DNA of 45,481 nt from contig NZ_CP013436.1 of assembly GCF_001718795.1 (NCBI RefSeq), positions 1-45,481 of the forward strand, given 5' to 3'. Of this stretch, positions 15,023-24,059 are shown piece after piece. The DNA comes from Burkholderia latens. GTDB lineage: Bacteria > Pseudomonadota > Gammaproteobacteria > Burkholderiales > Burkholderiaceae. The translations under genes were made by a program, and so were the position numbers. Below the pieces are notes generated by a model. It had not been told where the DNA came from, did no database searches, and worked only from the letters and a program-made list of their open reading frames with translations. Positions within the stretch are counted from its first letter, which is position 1. Every line of letters begins with the position of its first letter.

Positions 15023-15826
15023 TTGGGCAGCAAGCGATTTCGGAACAAGACGTGCGTGTATTGCGGGTTGGAGGGAGGCGCGAATACGGCCGACCATGTG
15101 ATCGCGCGCGAGTTTTTTCTCATGGCCGGTCGCGACAACCTCCCGAAGGTGCCGGCCTGTCAAGAATGCAACACAGTGAAGTCGCGCCTCGAACACTACG
15201 TGCTGTCCGTTTTGCTCATGGGGAGCGTACACGATGATGCGATCGAGGCGCTCGCCACGCAGCTCGGTCCGCGACTTGCCAAAAATGACGCGTTGAGCCG
15301 CGCGCTGCTTATCGGGCAGCGCGATCGCTTTATCAGGCAACCTGACGGCAACTGGTCCACCGGGATGTCGGTGCCATTCGACGGCGAGAAGTTGGCCATC
15401 TTGTGCTGCTACATCGCGCTCGGGCTCGCCTGGCACCACTGGCATCTCCAGATTGCGCCGCTCGCGGTAGCGTCCGCGAACATGTTTACGGGAACGGGGC
15501 AGGCGACTTTCGAAGACCTGTTGGCGCGATGCGAGGCCGGCGGCCGAGTCGAGCACACGATCGGTAACGGCGTATTCGAGTACCGCGGCGTGTATCTGCG
15601 CACCAATCCGCGCATCACCTTATGGCAGATGAGGTTCTTTGGCGGAGTCGAGCTCGGCACGTATCGCCAACGAGGCCAGACGGCACGCAGCCTGTTCGTC
15701 GCGACCAACGACGACCCGGATTGGATCGCGGCACGAAACGCGCGACGTGTGCCGGGTCGCGCGCCGATTGGACTTGGTGCGGCAGACGACGAACGAGCCG
15801 CCTCGGCACCGACCGGACCCGCGTGA
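15023..15826 (+). CDS. HNH endonuclease family protein
   Basis: 267 residues from TTG at 15023, chosen because AAGGAG sits 8 bp before it and the conserved part starts at once. The N-terminus is a zinc-stabilised HNH/ββα-metal nuclease: C11-x2-C14 (CVYCG), D24-H25 (ADHVIAREF), and C46-x2-C49-N50 (CQECN). The C-terminal 200 residues, including LGLAWHHWHLQI, form an unnamed domain. Such stand-alone HNH proteins with a helical extension often belong to defence or mobile-element maintenance, but the substrate is unknown. An ATG-like start further upstream (14939) would add 28 residues of poor coding quality. Confidence 0.78.
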   Translation: MGSKRFRNKTCVYCGLEGGANTADHVIAREFFLMAGRDNLPKVPACQECNTVKSRLEHYVLSVLLMGSVHDDAIEALATQLGPRLAKNDALSRALLIGQRDRFIRQPDGNWSTGMSVPFDGEKLAILCCYIALGLAWHHWHLQIAPLAVASANMFTGTGQATFEDLLARCEAGGRVEHTIGNGVFEYRGVYLRTNPRITLWQMRFFGGVELGTYRQRGQTARSLFVATNDDPDWIAARNARRVPGRAPIGLGAADDERAASAPTGPA

Positions 15827-15904
15827 TTTCGCCGCTGCCGCGTAGGATCGATCCAGACCACTACGGCAATCGCTTGATTTACATACATAACGAGGAAACC
15901 ATCC

Positions 15905-16522
15905 ATGATCGAAGTCCAGCGCCTGCAGGCCGGCGTCCTACTCGCAGGCCCGCATTACATGATCCAGCTGACCCCGGTCAGCTCGGCCGACTCGCTCGGT
16001 TCGCCAACCGTGAGTGTCAGTGTGCTGGCGCGCCCCGCGCTGACCGGGGATGATCGCAATGTGCGTCTGGAGGCGTACGACGTTCGGCATGAGTTCCGGT
16101 TGGTCGACATCGCGGTCGACCCGCATGAAATGCGCTGCCTGCGCATCGCGTACGAGCGTGCACCGGGGTTCCGCGAGGGCTTCACGCTGGCGCTCGAGGA
16201 CGGCATGGCCGAGCAGCTGGCGGCCTATTTGCCGCGCATCGATCTGATCAGCCTGGTCGCAGTCGGTGTAGGCGACGCCGTCAAGCCGATGCTCGGCCGT
16301 GCGCCGGCGCCGCACGAGCAGGCGGTGATCGCTGACGTTGTGGCCAGCACGGTGCTCGACCAGAGCACGCCGGCACAGGCGATGGCGTTCGCGATGGGGT
16401 TCGGCAGTGAGTGCGTGTTTTCGGAGACTCGGGGCGACCATCCGGACTATGTCGCGCTCGGCGCCGCGCTGCGCACCCCCGCAATCGTCGCGATCCTGCA
16501 GGAAGGCCAGCGAGTCCGATGA
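15905..16522 (+). CDS. Hypothetical protein (205 aa)
   Basis: 205-residue protein without a recognised domain. The first half is beta-rich (QLTPVSSADS, VSVSVLARPAL) and the second half helical, ending AAIVAILQ-like sequence. GAGGAAACC precedes the ATG. Its stop overlaps the start of the next gene (ATGATG at 16519), so the following two genes and the integrase form an operon-like chain with it. Confidence 0.6.
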   Translation: MIEVQRLQAGVLLAGPHYMIQLTPVSSADSLGSPTVSVSVLARPALTGDDRNVRLEAYDVRHEFRLVDIAVDPHEMRCLRIAYERAPGFREGFTLALEDGMAEQLAAYLPRIDLISLVAVGVGDAVKPMLGRAPAPHEQAVIADVVASTVLDQSTPAQAMAFAMGFGSECVFSETRGDHPDYVALGAALRTPAIVAILQEGQRVR

Positions 16523-16743
16523 TGCGCTACCCGAACTGCGCCGCAGCGCCGATCGAGGAATATGCAACCGATCTGGAGGACATGATGTTTCGCAATTGGA
16601 TGGCGAGGTTATCGTGCCTGATGGGAGTGCATCGCTGGGTCCAGCATACCCATTACCACTATATTCTGAATGACAGCGGGCTACACGCGTACCAGTGCGA
16701 ACGGTGTGACAAGGTGCGCTCGTCGAATTTTCCGAGCCGATGA
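16519..16743 (+). CDS. Small hypothetical protein with HxHxH and CxxC
   Basis: 74 residues. HRWVQHTHYHY followed by CERC could bind a metal, in the manner of small zinc-binding proteins, but no family is recognised. It overlaps the genes on both sides by 4 bp, a sign of translational coupling. An internal ATG at 16582 would give a 53-residue form. Confidence 0.5.
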   Translation: MMRYPNCAAAPIEEYATDLEDMMFRNWMARLSCLMGVHRWVQHTHYHYILNDSGLHAYQCERCDKVRSSNFPSR

Positions 16744-17168
16744 GAAAAGCGACCTTCCGAAACCGCCGGCCGTTGACCAAGGCAAAGCTGCTGCCGATCC
16801 CGGCTGCGGAACTGCGCCGGATCCAGCTGAAACATCACCTGGCGCTCGCCGCGCTGCGCGATGCGCACGCCGACGTCGCCCAGCTGGCGACGCTGCTGAA
16901 TGCGATCTACCTCGCGTACTTCCTCGATCCGGTGGATCCGGAACCATTCCGGCGCGCCGAGGCGGCGATCCACGACTGCATCGACCGCGCCGAGCGCGGC
17001 GGTCCGAGTGTGCTGAGCGACCTCGAGCGCGCTGCGGTCGAGCACGCGCTTGCGCGCCTGGACGCGCAACTGGCCGCGGTGCCGATGCACCGCTACGTCG
17101 CGGCATTCGAGCAGCTGCAGCGCGCGACCACGGCCGAGGCGATCGCGTCACCCATCCCTGCAGGCTGA
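16740..17168 (+). CDS. Conserved integrase-associated protein (142 aa)
   Basis: 142 residues, helical, beginning MRKATFRNRRPLTKAKLLPIP with a basic N-terminus, then KHHLALAALRDAHAD and ARLDAQLAA. A clear paralogue (about half identical) sits at 31899-32348, again directly upstream of an integrase gene. The two-gene pair is therefore a unit. It may be an accessory or directionality factor for the recombinase, or simply a linked gene. Only 3 bp separate it from the integrase start. Confidence 0.7.
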   Translation: MRKATFRNRRPLTKAKLLPIPAAELRRIQLKHHLALAALRDAHADVAQLATLLNAIYLAYFLDPVDPEPFRRAEAAIHDCIDRAERGGPSVLSDLERAAVEHALARLDAQLAAVPMHRYVAAFEQLQRATTAEAIASPIPAG

Positions 17169-17171
17169 ACC

Positions 17172-19031
17172 ATGGCCAATCGTCCCCAGCAGCTGGCCCA
17201 GGTGCCGTTGCGCAGCTACAGCCGAACCGAATTCACGGCGCTGCGAGCGCGCGTGAAAGGCTTGCCGATCGAGACGATCGAGCGGCTGTACTTCGATCGC
17301 GATGCTGCCGAACCGGTTGACGTCGCGCAGTTGCTGCGCACCATGCGCGATGACCTGGTGGCGGCTGCGCTGCGCGACGGTTCGCCGGTATTGAAATCTC
17401 ACCTGCAGGCGGCGATCGAGAAATACGGCGAGCCGCGCCTGACGCCCGTGTCGCTGCAGCTGATCGAGCAGGTCGCCGCGCAGTGGGCGATCGCGCTGCC
17501 GCAGGCCGAGCATCCCGTCGGCCGTTGGTTCCGCTCGATCGTCGCCGCGCGCCTGGAGGGCGAGGGCATCCACACGCTCGGCGAGCTCGTCGCGTTCGTG
17601 AACCGCCGCGGCGGGCAGTGGTGGCGATCGGTACCACGCATCGGTGTCGGCCGGGCGCGTGTGCTGGTTGCCTGGCTGCGGCGTCACGCGGCGCCGATCG
17701 GCGCCGCTGTCGAGGTCGACGTCGACGCCGGCGACGCGCTTGCGCCGACGTCCGCAGGCGTCACCGCCGGCGCTGGACAGCTGGCGCCGCTCGAGCGCCT
17801 CGCGCTGCCCGACGCGCTGTCCGGGGCGCACGGTGCGAACCGGGCGCCCGTATTCGCGTATCTGGGTGCCGCGCACGATCTGGATGCGGTGCGCGCGTAC
17901 TTGCATCGATACGACGACCGACCCGCGACGCAGCGAGTCTACAAGAAGGAGCTCGAGCGGCTCGTGTTGTGGTGCGTGGCGGAGCGCAGCGTCGCGTTGT
18001 CGTCAATGCGCGTCGAGGATTGCGAGGCGTACAAGGCGTTTCTCGCGGCGCCGGGCGAGCGCTTTACGGGGCCGCCAGTCGCGCGCACGAGTCGCCAGTG
18101 GCGGCCATTCGCGCCGGGCGGCCTCGCACCGGAAAGCCAGCGCTACGCGGTGCGTGCGATTCGTGCGGCGTTCACGTGGCTGGTCGCCGTGCGGTATCTG
18201 GCCGGCAACCCGTGGGCGGCCGTCTCCGATCCTAGCGTCGTCAAGCGCGTGCGTAAGCTGCAGGTCGAGCGGGCGCTCCCGCTCAGCCTTTGGACGCGCG
18301 TCCGCGCGACGCTGGCCGAACGCGGCGAGCTGCAGGGCCCGAGCGGACCGCGCTGGCGCGCCGCGCGTGCGCTGTTGCTGCTGATGGGAGACGGCGGCCT
18401 GCGGATCGCCGAGGCGGCCGCGGTGACGCGTGCGGCGCTGGTCTGGATGCCGGCGGAGGACGACACGCCGGCCAGTTGGTTGCTCGAGGTGATCGGCAAG
18501 GGCAACAAGCAGCGTTACGTGCCGATCAGCGACGAGTGTGTCGACGCGCTGCGCGCGCACTGGCGCGATCGCGGCCAGGATCTCGACGAGGCCACCGCGA
18601 CCAAGCCGCCCGGCTTGCCGCTGGTGGCGCCGCTGGTGATCCCGCCGACGCCGCGGGCCCTTGAGAAATTCGGTGAGCCCGTCGACACAACCGAAGAGGG
18701 GGCTGGCACCGCAACCGGAGCGGGCTACTCTGTACGCGGCGCGCGCGGACTCACGCAATGGGCGATCGCGCAACTGCTCGAGGTGATGGAGGATCTTTCC
18801 GAACCGGAGCGCCGTAAGCTGGCCAGCACATCGCCTCACGCATTTCGCCACACGGTCGGCACCCAGATGTTGGCTGCGGGCGTCGCGCTCGAGGTCGTAC
18901 AGCGCACGCTCGGTCACGCGTCGCTCGGCACGACGTCGATCTACGTGTCGCCGGAAGAGGCGCGGATGCGCCGGGAGGCGGCGAAGTATCACGCGCGGCT
19001 GGCGGCTGGCGCGGCCAAGCGAGCGGGGTAA
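17172..19031 (+). CDS. Tyrosine recombinase/integrase (DUF3701 type)
   Basis: Large recombinase of 619 residues that would cut and rejoin DNA at a core site. The N-terminal ~200 residues (RTYSRTEF-like start, helix-hairpin-helix PRIGVGRARVLVAWLRRH) match the DUF3701 region found in Burkholderia plasmid integrases. A SAM-like core-binding domain is at about 235-340 and the catalytic domain at about 370-610. Catalytic residues are R411 (GLRIAEAA), the Lys of KGNKQRY, H556 and R559 (PHAFRHT), H582 (LGHASL) and nucleophile Y591 (SIYVS). All are present, so it should be active. A paralogue on the minus strand (31631-31895) is broken after about 88 residues. Confidence 0.9.
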   Translation: MANRPQQLAQVPLRSYSRTEFTALRARVKGLPIETIERLYFDRDAAEPVDVAQLLRTMRDDLVAAALRDGSPVLKSHLQAAIEKYGEPRLTPVSLQLIEQVAAQWAIALPQAEHPVGRWFRSIVAARLEGEGIHTLGELVAFVNRRGGQWWRSVPRIGVGRARVLVAWLRRHAAPIGAAVEVDVDAGDALAPTSAGVTAGAGQLAPLERLALPDALSGAHGANRAPVFAYLGAAHDLDAVRAYLHRYDDRPATQRVYKKELERLVLWCVAERSVALSSMRVEDCEAYKAFLAAPGERFTGPPVARTSRQWRPFAPGGLAPESQRYAVRAIRAAFTWLVAVRYLAGNPWAAVSDPSVVKRVRKLQVERALPLSLWTRVRATLAERGELQGPSGPRWRAARALLLLMGDGGLRIAEAAAVTRAALVWMPAEDDTPASWLLEVIGKGNKQRYVPISDECVDALRAHWRDRGQDLDEATATKPPGLPLVAPLVIPPTPRALEKFGEPVDTTEEGAGTATGAGYSVRGARGLTQWAIAQLLEVMEDLSEPERRKLASTSPHAFRHTVGTQMLAAGVALEVVQRTLGHASLGTTSIYVSPEEARMRREAAKYHARLAAGAAKRAG

Positions 19032-19141
19032 CTCAGGGTAACGTCTGCCCGTTCCCGTATGCTCTTGGCGCAGGCTGCTGAGCCAGTACGCGACCGCAGT
19101 GGGTTCGCGCCGCGTGAATTCAAAATAACGAGGAGAAACCA

Positions 19142-20539
19142 ATGAAACTGGATGCTCTGGAGGTGCTGGAAGGGTATTTCTGGCGGCCGGGTGATACCGA
19201 AACGCTGAGCGGCCGCCTGCGTATTTCCGAGGTGGGGAAGGGGGAGCTGGAATTGCTGGGCGCTTTTGACGGGTCGTTGGGCGCGTTCACCCCGGAGTCC
19301 GCCAACGTCGCCATGATTCATGGGTTGATCGAAGGCGGGGAGGTGACGCTTTACGATTGCTTCTATATCAAGCGAAGCTTGGGTATTGGCACGGTATCGC
19401 GTTCGAAGTTACGGGTGGGCCCGGTATTTCGTGGGGCACACCTCCCGGCGAAAGCCGACGTCCGTTTCAGTGAACTCGATCTGGCGATTTCGGGTTTGGG
19501 CGACTGGCTTCAAATTCGCGGGATCACATCGCGGCTCGAATTCGACGCTGCCAGCAATACGTTGAAGTCGGTGAGCGTCAGCTATATTCCACCACCGGTG
19601 ATTCACGTGGTCGTGCCTGGCCTGCGCATCGGATTCGAATTCCGATGCACCGCGCCCTTTGGCGGTCAGTCGAGTGGCGCGGCCATCACGCAACAAGCGC
19701 GCATGACGATCGCGCCCGACGTACCGTTGCCGTTTGAGGCGCTGCTCGAGCAAGCCGGGCGCCTTGTCAACTTTCTGTCATTCGCGGCAGACGAAGTGCT
19801 GTCGATCGAGGCAATCGAGGCCCTTTCGCCGAACGCCACCATCGATTTGGACTCGGGGACCAAGCCTCTCCCGCTCAAGGTGTTTTTCGAGACCAGTACA
19901 GAGACGACGACAGTCGATCTCCATCGCCACACCATGCTGTTTGCTTATCCGGACGTGGCCGGCCAGTTGGCGCAGATGATGGCGGTCTGGCTCGAACGTC
20001 ATGAGGTGCTGGCGCCGGCGTTCAATCTGTATTTCGGGGTTCGCTCAGGGCGGCATTCGTATCTGGAGAGCGCATTCCTGTCGATCGCGCAGGCGCTGGA
20101 GACGCTGCACGATCGAACAACCGACGCGACGCTCGAGTCGCCGGAGGAATTTGCGAAGCGGGTCGAGCGGATCATGGCCGGTTGCCCGCAAGAGTATCAG
20201 GAATGGCTCGCCGAGGAACTCGCCTACGCCAACAAACCGACGCTGCGCAACCGGTTGAAAGCCATGCTGAAACCTTTCGCGGGACATTTCGGCAACGCGG
20301 AGGCCCGAAAGAAGTTCATCGACAGGGCGGTCGATACGCGAAACTACCTCACCCATTACGATCCCCGGCTGGCCGAGCGCGCGGCGCAGGGCGTGGAGAT
20401 CTATTATCTGACGACGAAGCTCGAGGCACTGTTTCAACTGCAGCTGCTGTCGATGGTCGGTGTCACGGATGCACAAATCGCCGCGCTGGTCACGTCGAAT
20501 CAAAAACTGCGCCACCGACTCGGGATGGTGGGAAGCTGA
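19142..20539 (+). CDS. ApeA-like HEPN anti-phage protein
   Basis: 465 residues. The N-terminal β-rich domain (LEVLEGYFWRPGDTE, LSGRLRIS, LLGAFDGSLG) matches the ApeA N-terminal domain. The C-terminal helical domain carries RNYLTH at 400-405, the R-x4-H signature of HEPN ribonucleases. ApeA is a known abortive-infection defence that degrades tRNA or other RNA on phage infection. ACGAGGAGAAACC gives a good ribosome-binding site. It stands alone, 110 bp after the integrase, the usual context for defence cargo. Family assignment is by recognition of N-terminal and HEPN motifs; activity is not shown. Confidence 0.82.
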   Translation: MKLDALEVLEGYFWRPGDTETLSGRLRISEVGKGELELLGAFDGSLGAFTPESANVAMIHGLIEGGEVTLYDCFYIKRSLGIGTVSRSKLRVGPVFRGAHLPAKADVRFSELDLAISGLGDWLQIRGITSRLEFDAASNTLKSVSVSYIPPPVIHVVVPGLRIGFEFRCTAPFGGQSSGAAITQQARMTIAPDVPLPFEALLEQAGRLVNFLSFAADEVLSIEAIEALSPNATIDLDSGTKPLPLKVFFETSTETTTVDLHRHTMLFAYPDVAGQLAQMMAVWLERHEVLAPAFNLYFGVRSGRHSYLESAFLSIAQALETLHDRTTDATLESPEEFAKRVERIMAGCPQEYQEWLAEELAYANKPTLRNRLKAMLKPFAGHFGNAEARKKFIDRAVDTRNYLTHYDPRLAERAAQGVEIYYLTTKLEALFQLQLLSMVGVTDAQIAALVTSNQKLRHRLGMVGS

Positions 20540-20659
20540 GTCATCGGAAACCCAATCGAGGCGTGATGATTGAGATGACGCCGACTGTCCCGGGTGCAGC
20601 CAAGTATCATGCCCGACTGACGCGTCAGACCTGACCGCGAACCACCTCGTCGTTGAGTC

Positions 20660-21157
20660 ATGGAACACACCAAGCACAAGCCCGAGCCCGTTCAACAAGG
20701 AAACCCGCACCAGCTGACGCGAAAGCAGCACATTTTCCCGCGGGCGAGCATTGAGCGGTTCCGCAACCGGAACGCAGGGATCACCGCGATCCATGTCGCT
20801 TTGAATCGTCGCATCGCCAACGTCGACGCAAGCGACAAGCTCTTTTGCGCCAACCATGTTTGGGATCAGCGGGCCGAAGGGGGATTCGGCGCAAACATTG
20901 AGCGCGATTTTCAATCCCTCGCAGAGCGGCTGATAGCGGGCGACACGCGGTGGCTGAGCTTGAATCATCGGCTCATCACGCGGTTCTACGCGCTATGGGA
21001 AGGGCGAGCGCGATACGCCGATAAGCCCGAGCCCGCGGTCAAGTTCGATGCGGGCCGGGGCACGCCAGGCATGGCCAAGGACCTAAAGGAGCGCATGGAG
21101 GCGTGCCATACGTCCTACATTGATGAAACCAACTCGCTGCCGAGTCGTAAGCGCTAA
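20660..21157 (+). CDS. DUF4238-like protein, probably truncated by IS66
   Basis: 165 residues. The start LTRKQHIFPRASIERFRN resembles the N-terminal motif of DUF4238-type proteins (usually near 300 residues), also found near defence genes. The frame ends inside GTAAGCGCTAA, which looks like the terminal GTAAGCG of an IS66 element starting at 21147. The last three residues and stop therefore come from the transposon, and the native C-terminus is lost. Distance of 120 bp to the ApeA-like gene allows co-transcription. Function unknown. Confidence 0.6.
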   Translation: MEHTKHKPEPVQQGNPHQLTRKQHIFPRASIERFRNRNAGITAIHVALNRRIANVDASDKLFCANHVWDQRAEGGFGANIERDFQSLAERLIAGDTRWLSLNHRLITRFYALWEGRARYADKPEPAVKFDAGRGTPGMAKDLKERMEACHTSYIDETNSLPSRKR

Positions 21158-21297
21158 ATTCAGCACACCGAATGGAGAATCATTTTCAACTGATGGGCGA
21201 GCATAGCCGCATCGCGACGGCCGAGGTTGACCGGCGATGTCCGCAACTGAGGTTCGGTAGAGTACGCCGGCGCGATGGCCGGGCCGCGCTCGCTGTG

Positions 21298-22024
21298 TCA
21301 GCTCACGCTCGCCTCGGTATCGGTTTGCCGCTTCGCGTAGTTAAACGGCAGCAGATCGCTGATGTCCGCGTCAGGGGCACGTTGCGGCAATTCGGTCAGC
21401 ACATGCAGCAGCCAAGCGTGCGGTTCGACGCCGCAGGCGCGGCACGTGAGCATCATGCTGTAGACCATCGCGCTCGCCTTCGCGCCAGCCTCCGTGTCGC
21501 TGAACAGCCACGATTTTCTCGCAGTTGCAAACGGCCTGATGTCGCGCTCGATGACGTTGTTATCAAGCGGCAGACGGCCGTCATCAACGTAGCGGATCAG
21601 ATACTGCCATTGCCGACGGCAGTAACCGATCGCTTCGCCGAGCAAGCTCTGCGGCAGAACTTTCGGTGCCAGCTCGTCAAGCCAGGTCTTGAAGGCGCTC
21701 AACAGCGGCATGCTGTGCTGCTGCCGCAGGCGATACCGGTAATCGGTCAGCGTTTCGCCTTCAGGCAGCGTTTGCTTCGCGAGCGCCTCGACCTGATACA
21801 GCGCCTGGAAGAACTCGAGCGCCTTCGTGATGCGGGGACTCGGCTTGTTCTTCTGGCCCTTGAGCGCGTCCGTAAACAGCCTCCTCGCGTGCGCGAGGCA
21901 TCCGAGGTGCGTCGCCGTCTTGATCGTGCGCCAGGCAGGCCAGCCGTCCGTCATCAGCGTGCCGGCGTAGTCTCCGAGGAACGCACGCGGATGTTCCCCA
22001 CCGCGTCCAGGTTGATACTCGAAC
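21298..22024 (-). pseudogene. tnpC: Outer IS66 TnpC, C-terminal part
   Basis: This frame continues the outer TnpC from FEYQPGRGGEHPRAFLGDY through MTDGWPAWRT (second catalytic Asp) to the catalytic Glu in NNVIERDIRPF. It ends at 21298. The break is exact: the 8 bases ACTCGAAC at 22017-22024 recur at 24638-24645, on the other side of the inner element. Removing the insert and one copy of the duplication restores an open frame. Confidence 0.9.
22017..22024 (+). repeat. 8-bp target-site duplication, left copy
   Basis: ACTCGAAC, identical to 24638-24645, flanking the inner IS66 element. Eight bases is the normal IS66 duplication length. Confidence 0.95.
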
Positions 22025-22094
22025 GTATGCGGTCCACGAACGACGCCCCACAGAGTGAGGTGGCGAAGCGCGTGATGTGTGGTAGCGCTGCCGA

Positions 22095-23675
22095 TCAGCG
22101 GAGGTGGGTGGGCATCTTCCAGGGAAGCAGCGCGTCGTAATCATCGGCGGTCTTCGCCAGGGGCAGACGCTGGAACAGCCAGGTGAGGTATCGGTACGGA
22201 TCGATGCCATTGGCCTTGCAGGTCTCGACGAGCGTATAGAGATTGGCGCTCGCGTTCGCACCGTCGACGGTGTCGGAGAACAACCAGCCGCGGCGCCCGA
22301 CGCAGAACGGGCGAATCGCGTTTTCGCAGGGATTGTTGCTGATCGGCAGGCTGCCGTTCTCGACGTAGCGGATCAGCTTCGGCCACTGCTCGCGCAGATA
22401 GGTCAACCCCTTGCCAAGCAAGCTTTTCGGTACGACGCCGGGAGACTGTTCGAGCATCAGCGCGTGGATGATGTCGAGTACGCGTGCGCTGTATCGTCGT
22501 CGCAACCGCTGCCGTCGTTCCGCCGTCCACGCCTCACTCCGGGATTCCGCCGCGAACAGCTTGCCGATCAATTTGATGAAGCGCGTCGCGAGCAGCTCGG
22601 GCGAGCGTGCAGCCTTCGGCACGTTCTCTTCCGCCTTGACGAAGTACCGTCTCACGTGAACCCAGCATCCAAGGTGCACGAGTTGGTGACGTTGTGCGAT
22701 GTCGTTGTAGGGCTCGTAGCCGTCGGTCATCATGACCGCGCCTTCGCGGATCCCGGTGAACAGCTTGTCGGCCAGCTTGGTACCGCGCCCCGGCGTATAG
22801 GTGAAGCAGCGGATGGGGACGCCCGAACCGGTCATTTGCGCCCAGAGGTAACTCTTCGTTTGAGGTCGTCGGCCTTCCTCCTTCAGCACCTGGAGCGTCG
22901 TCTCGTCGCAGTAGATCAGCGCGGCATCGAGCAACGCATCGCGCATCAGGTTGATCACGGGCTGCGTTGCGAGGCCGACGCGCACCATGCTGGCGGCGAT
23001 CGTGTTCGAGGAGATGTCGCCGCCGAAGCGCCGCAGCAGACCTGCCTGGCGATACAGCGGCATACCGAACTGATACTTGCCGGTGGCAATCCACGCGAGC
23101 GCCGATTCGCTCAACAGTCCGCGCGGGATGATGCGCGGCGGCGCTGGCGTGACCTTGATGCCGAGATCGCAGCACGGACACGCATATTTGACGCGCTGGT
23201 GCTGGATCACACGAAGCTGTTCCGGAATCACGTCGAGCTGCTCGCTGATCTCCACGCCAAACTCGACGAGTGCGTGCCCGTCGTGCGCGCAGAAGCGTTC
23301 GGCTTCGGGCAGTTCGTGTCGCACAACGTCGCGCGGCAGATTCGGATCGAGCGGCTTGCGATGGCCGCGCTTCTTGCGCGCGTGAGCGGCAACCGTCGTT
23401 TCCGGAGTCTCTTCCTGCGCGGGCGTCGCGTTCGTACCGAGCGCCTCGGCTTCGTTGAACAGGCCGAACTGTTCCGAGTCTCGCGCTTCGCTCTTTGCGC
23501 CGAACAGCTCGCGACGGTAGGCTCGGAGTCGTTCCTCGGCGAGATCGCGTTCCGCCGTCACGAGACGCAGCACGCCGCGTAGTTCATCTCGCTCTTGCCG
23601 AAGTGCTGCGTGCTGCTCGCGTATTGCGAGCAGTTCCTTCAGTTCGTCGGCGGAGAGGGTGACCTGGATCGGCAT
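22095..23675 (-). CDS. tnpC: IS66-family transposase TnpC (inner element)
   Basis: 526-residue transposase. The N-terminal coiled coil (10-60), a zinc-finger region (CAHDGH and CPCCDLG), and the IS66 DDE domain are all present: YCDETTLQVL, VMMTDGYEPYN and the Glu in NPCENAIRPFCVGRRGWLF. Last gene of the three-gene transposition operon; it starts 30 bp after the tnpB stop. Only about half identical to the TnpC at 2314 and less similar to the outer one, so three IS66 lineages share the plasmid. Confidence 0.93.
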   Translation of the reverse strand: MPIQVTLSADELKELLAIREQHAALRQERDELRGVLRLVTAERDLAEERLRAYRRELFGAKSEARDSEQFGLFNEAEALGTNATPAQEETPETTVAAHARKKRGHRKPLDPNLPRDVVRHELPEAERFCAHDGHALVEFGVEISEQLDVIPEQLRVIQHQRVKYACPCCDLGIKVTPAPPRIIPRGLLSESALAWIATGKYQFGMPLYRQAGLLRRFGGDISSNTIAASMVRVGLATQPVINLMRDALLDAALIYCDETTLQVLKEEGRRPQTKSYLWAQMTGSGVPIRCFTYTPGRGTKLADKLFTGIREGAVMMTDGYEPYNDIAQRHQLVHLGCWVHVRRYFVKAEENVPKAARSPELLATRFIKLIGKLFAAESRSEAWTAERRQRLRRRYSARVLDIIHALMLEQSPGVVPKSLLGKGLTYLREQWPKLIRYVENGSLPISNNPCENAIRPFCVGRRGWLFSDTVDGANASANLYTLVETCKANGIDPYRYLTWLFQRLPLAKTADDYDALLPWKMPTHLR

Positions 23676-23705
23676 GCCGGTTAGACTAGCATGCCGATGG
23701 CGTGT

Positions 23706-24059
23706 TCAGCTCACGCGCAGATATTCCTGCTTCGGATGCCGTCGAATCGCAGTGATGTCATCGCCGTCGAGCAACGCGTGTAATACGTCGGTCGTCATCG
23801 TCACGACCTCGGCCTTGTTGTCGGGCCAGATGAAGCGGCTCGTCTCCAATCGTTTCATCAGAAGCCAGAAACCACTACCATCCCAGCCAAGGATCTTGAT
23901 CCGGTCACGACGCCGGTTTCCGAAGATGTAAAGCGACGAGTCCATCGGATTCAGGCGCATCGACTGTTCGACGAGAATCGACAGGCTGTTCATGCCGTAG
24001 CGGAAGTCGACAGGATCGCGATGCAGATACACCTTCAGTTTGTCGTCGAACCGGAACAC
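23706..24059 (-). CDS. tnpB: IS66-family TnpB (inner element)
   Basis: 117-residue IS66 Orf2 (PF05717): FRFDDKLKVYLHRDPVDFRYGMNSL-type start, IFGNRRRDRIKIL and GFWLLMKRLE are characteristic. Essential for transposition with an unclear biochemical role. I take GTG at 24059 as start because GGGGAGG lies 6 bp before it and the family begins at this point; longer frames upstream overlap tnpA out of family alignment. It overlaps the tnpA end. Confidence 0.88.
   Translation of the reverse strand: MFRFDDKLKVYLHRDPVDFRYGMNSLSILVEQSMRLNPMDSSLYIFGNRRRDRIKILGWDGSGFWLLMKRLETSRFIWPDNKAEVVTMTTDVLHALLDGDDITAIRRHPKQEYLRVS

Larger units (their letters stand above)
21147..22024 (-). mobile_element. Outer IS66-family element, left part
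   Basis: It contains the C-terminal half of a tnpC whose N-terminal half is at 24638-25538; the inner IS66 element splits it. GTAAGCG at 21147 fits IS66 terminal consensus, so I place the end there. The right end was lost where an IS21 element starts (26253). Thus the outer element spans 21147-26252 minus the 2,613-bp insert. Confidence 0.75.

Noticed and set aside
22104..23582. A 492-codon plus-strand frame
   Set aside because: Mirror of the inner IS66 tnpC, no recognisable motif.
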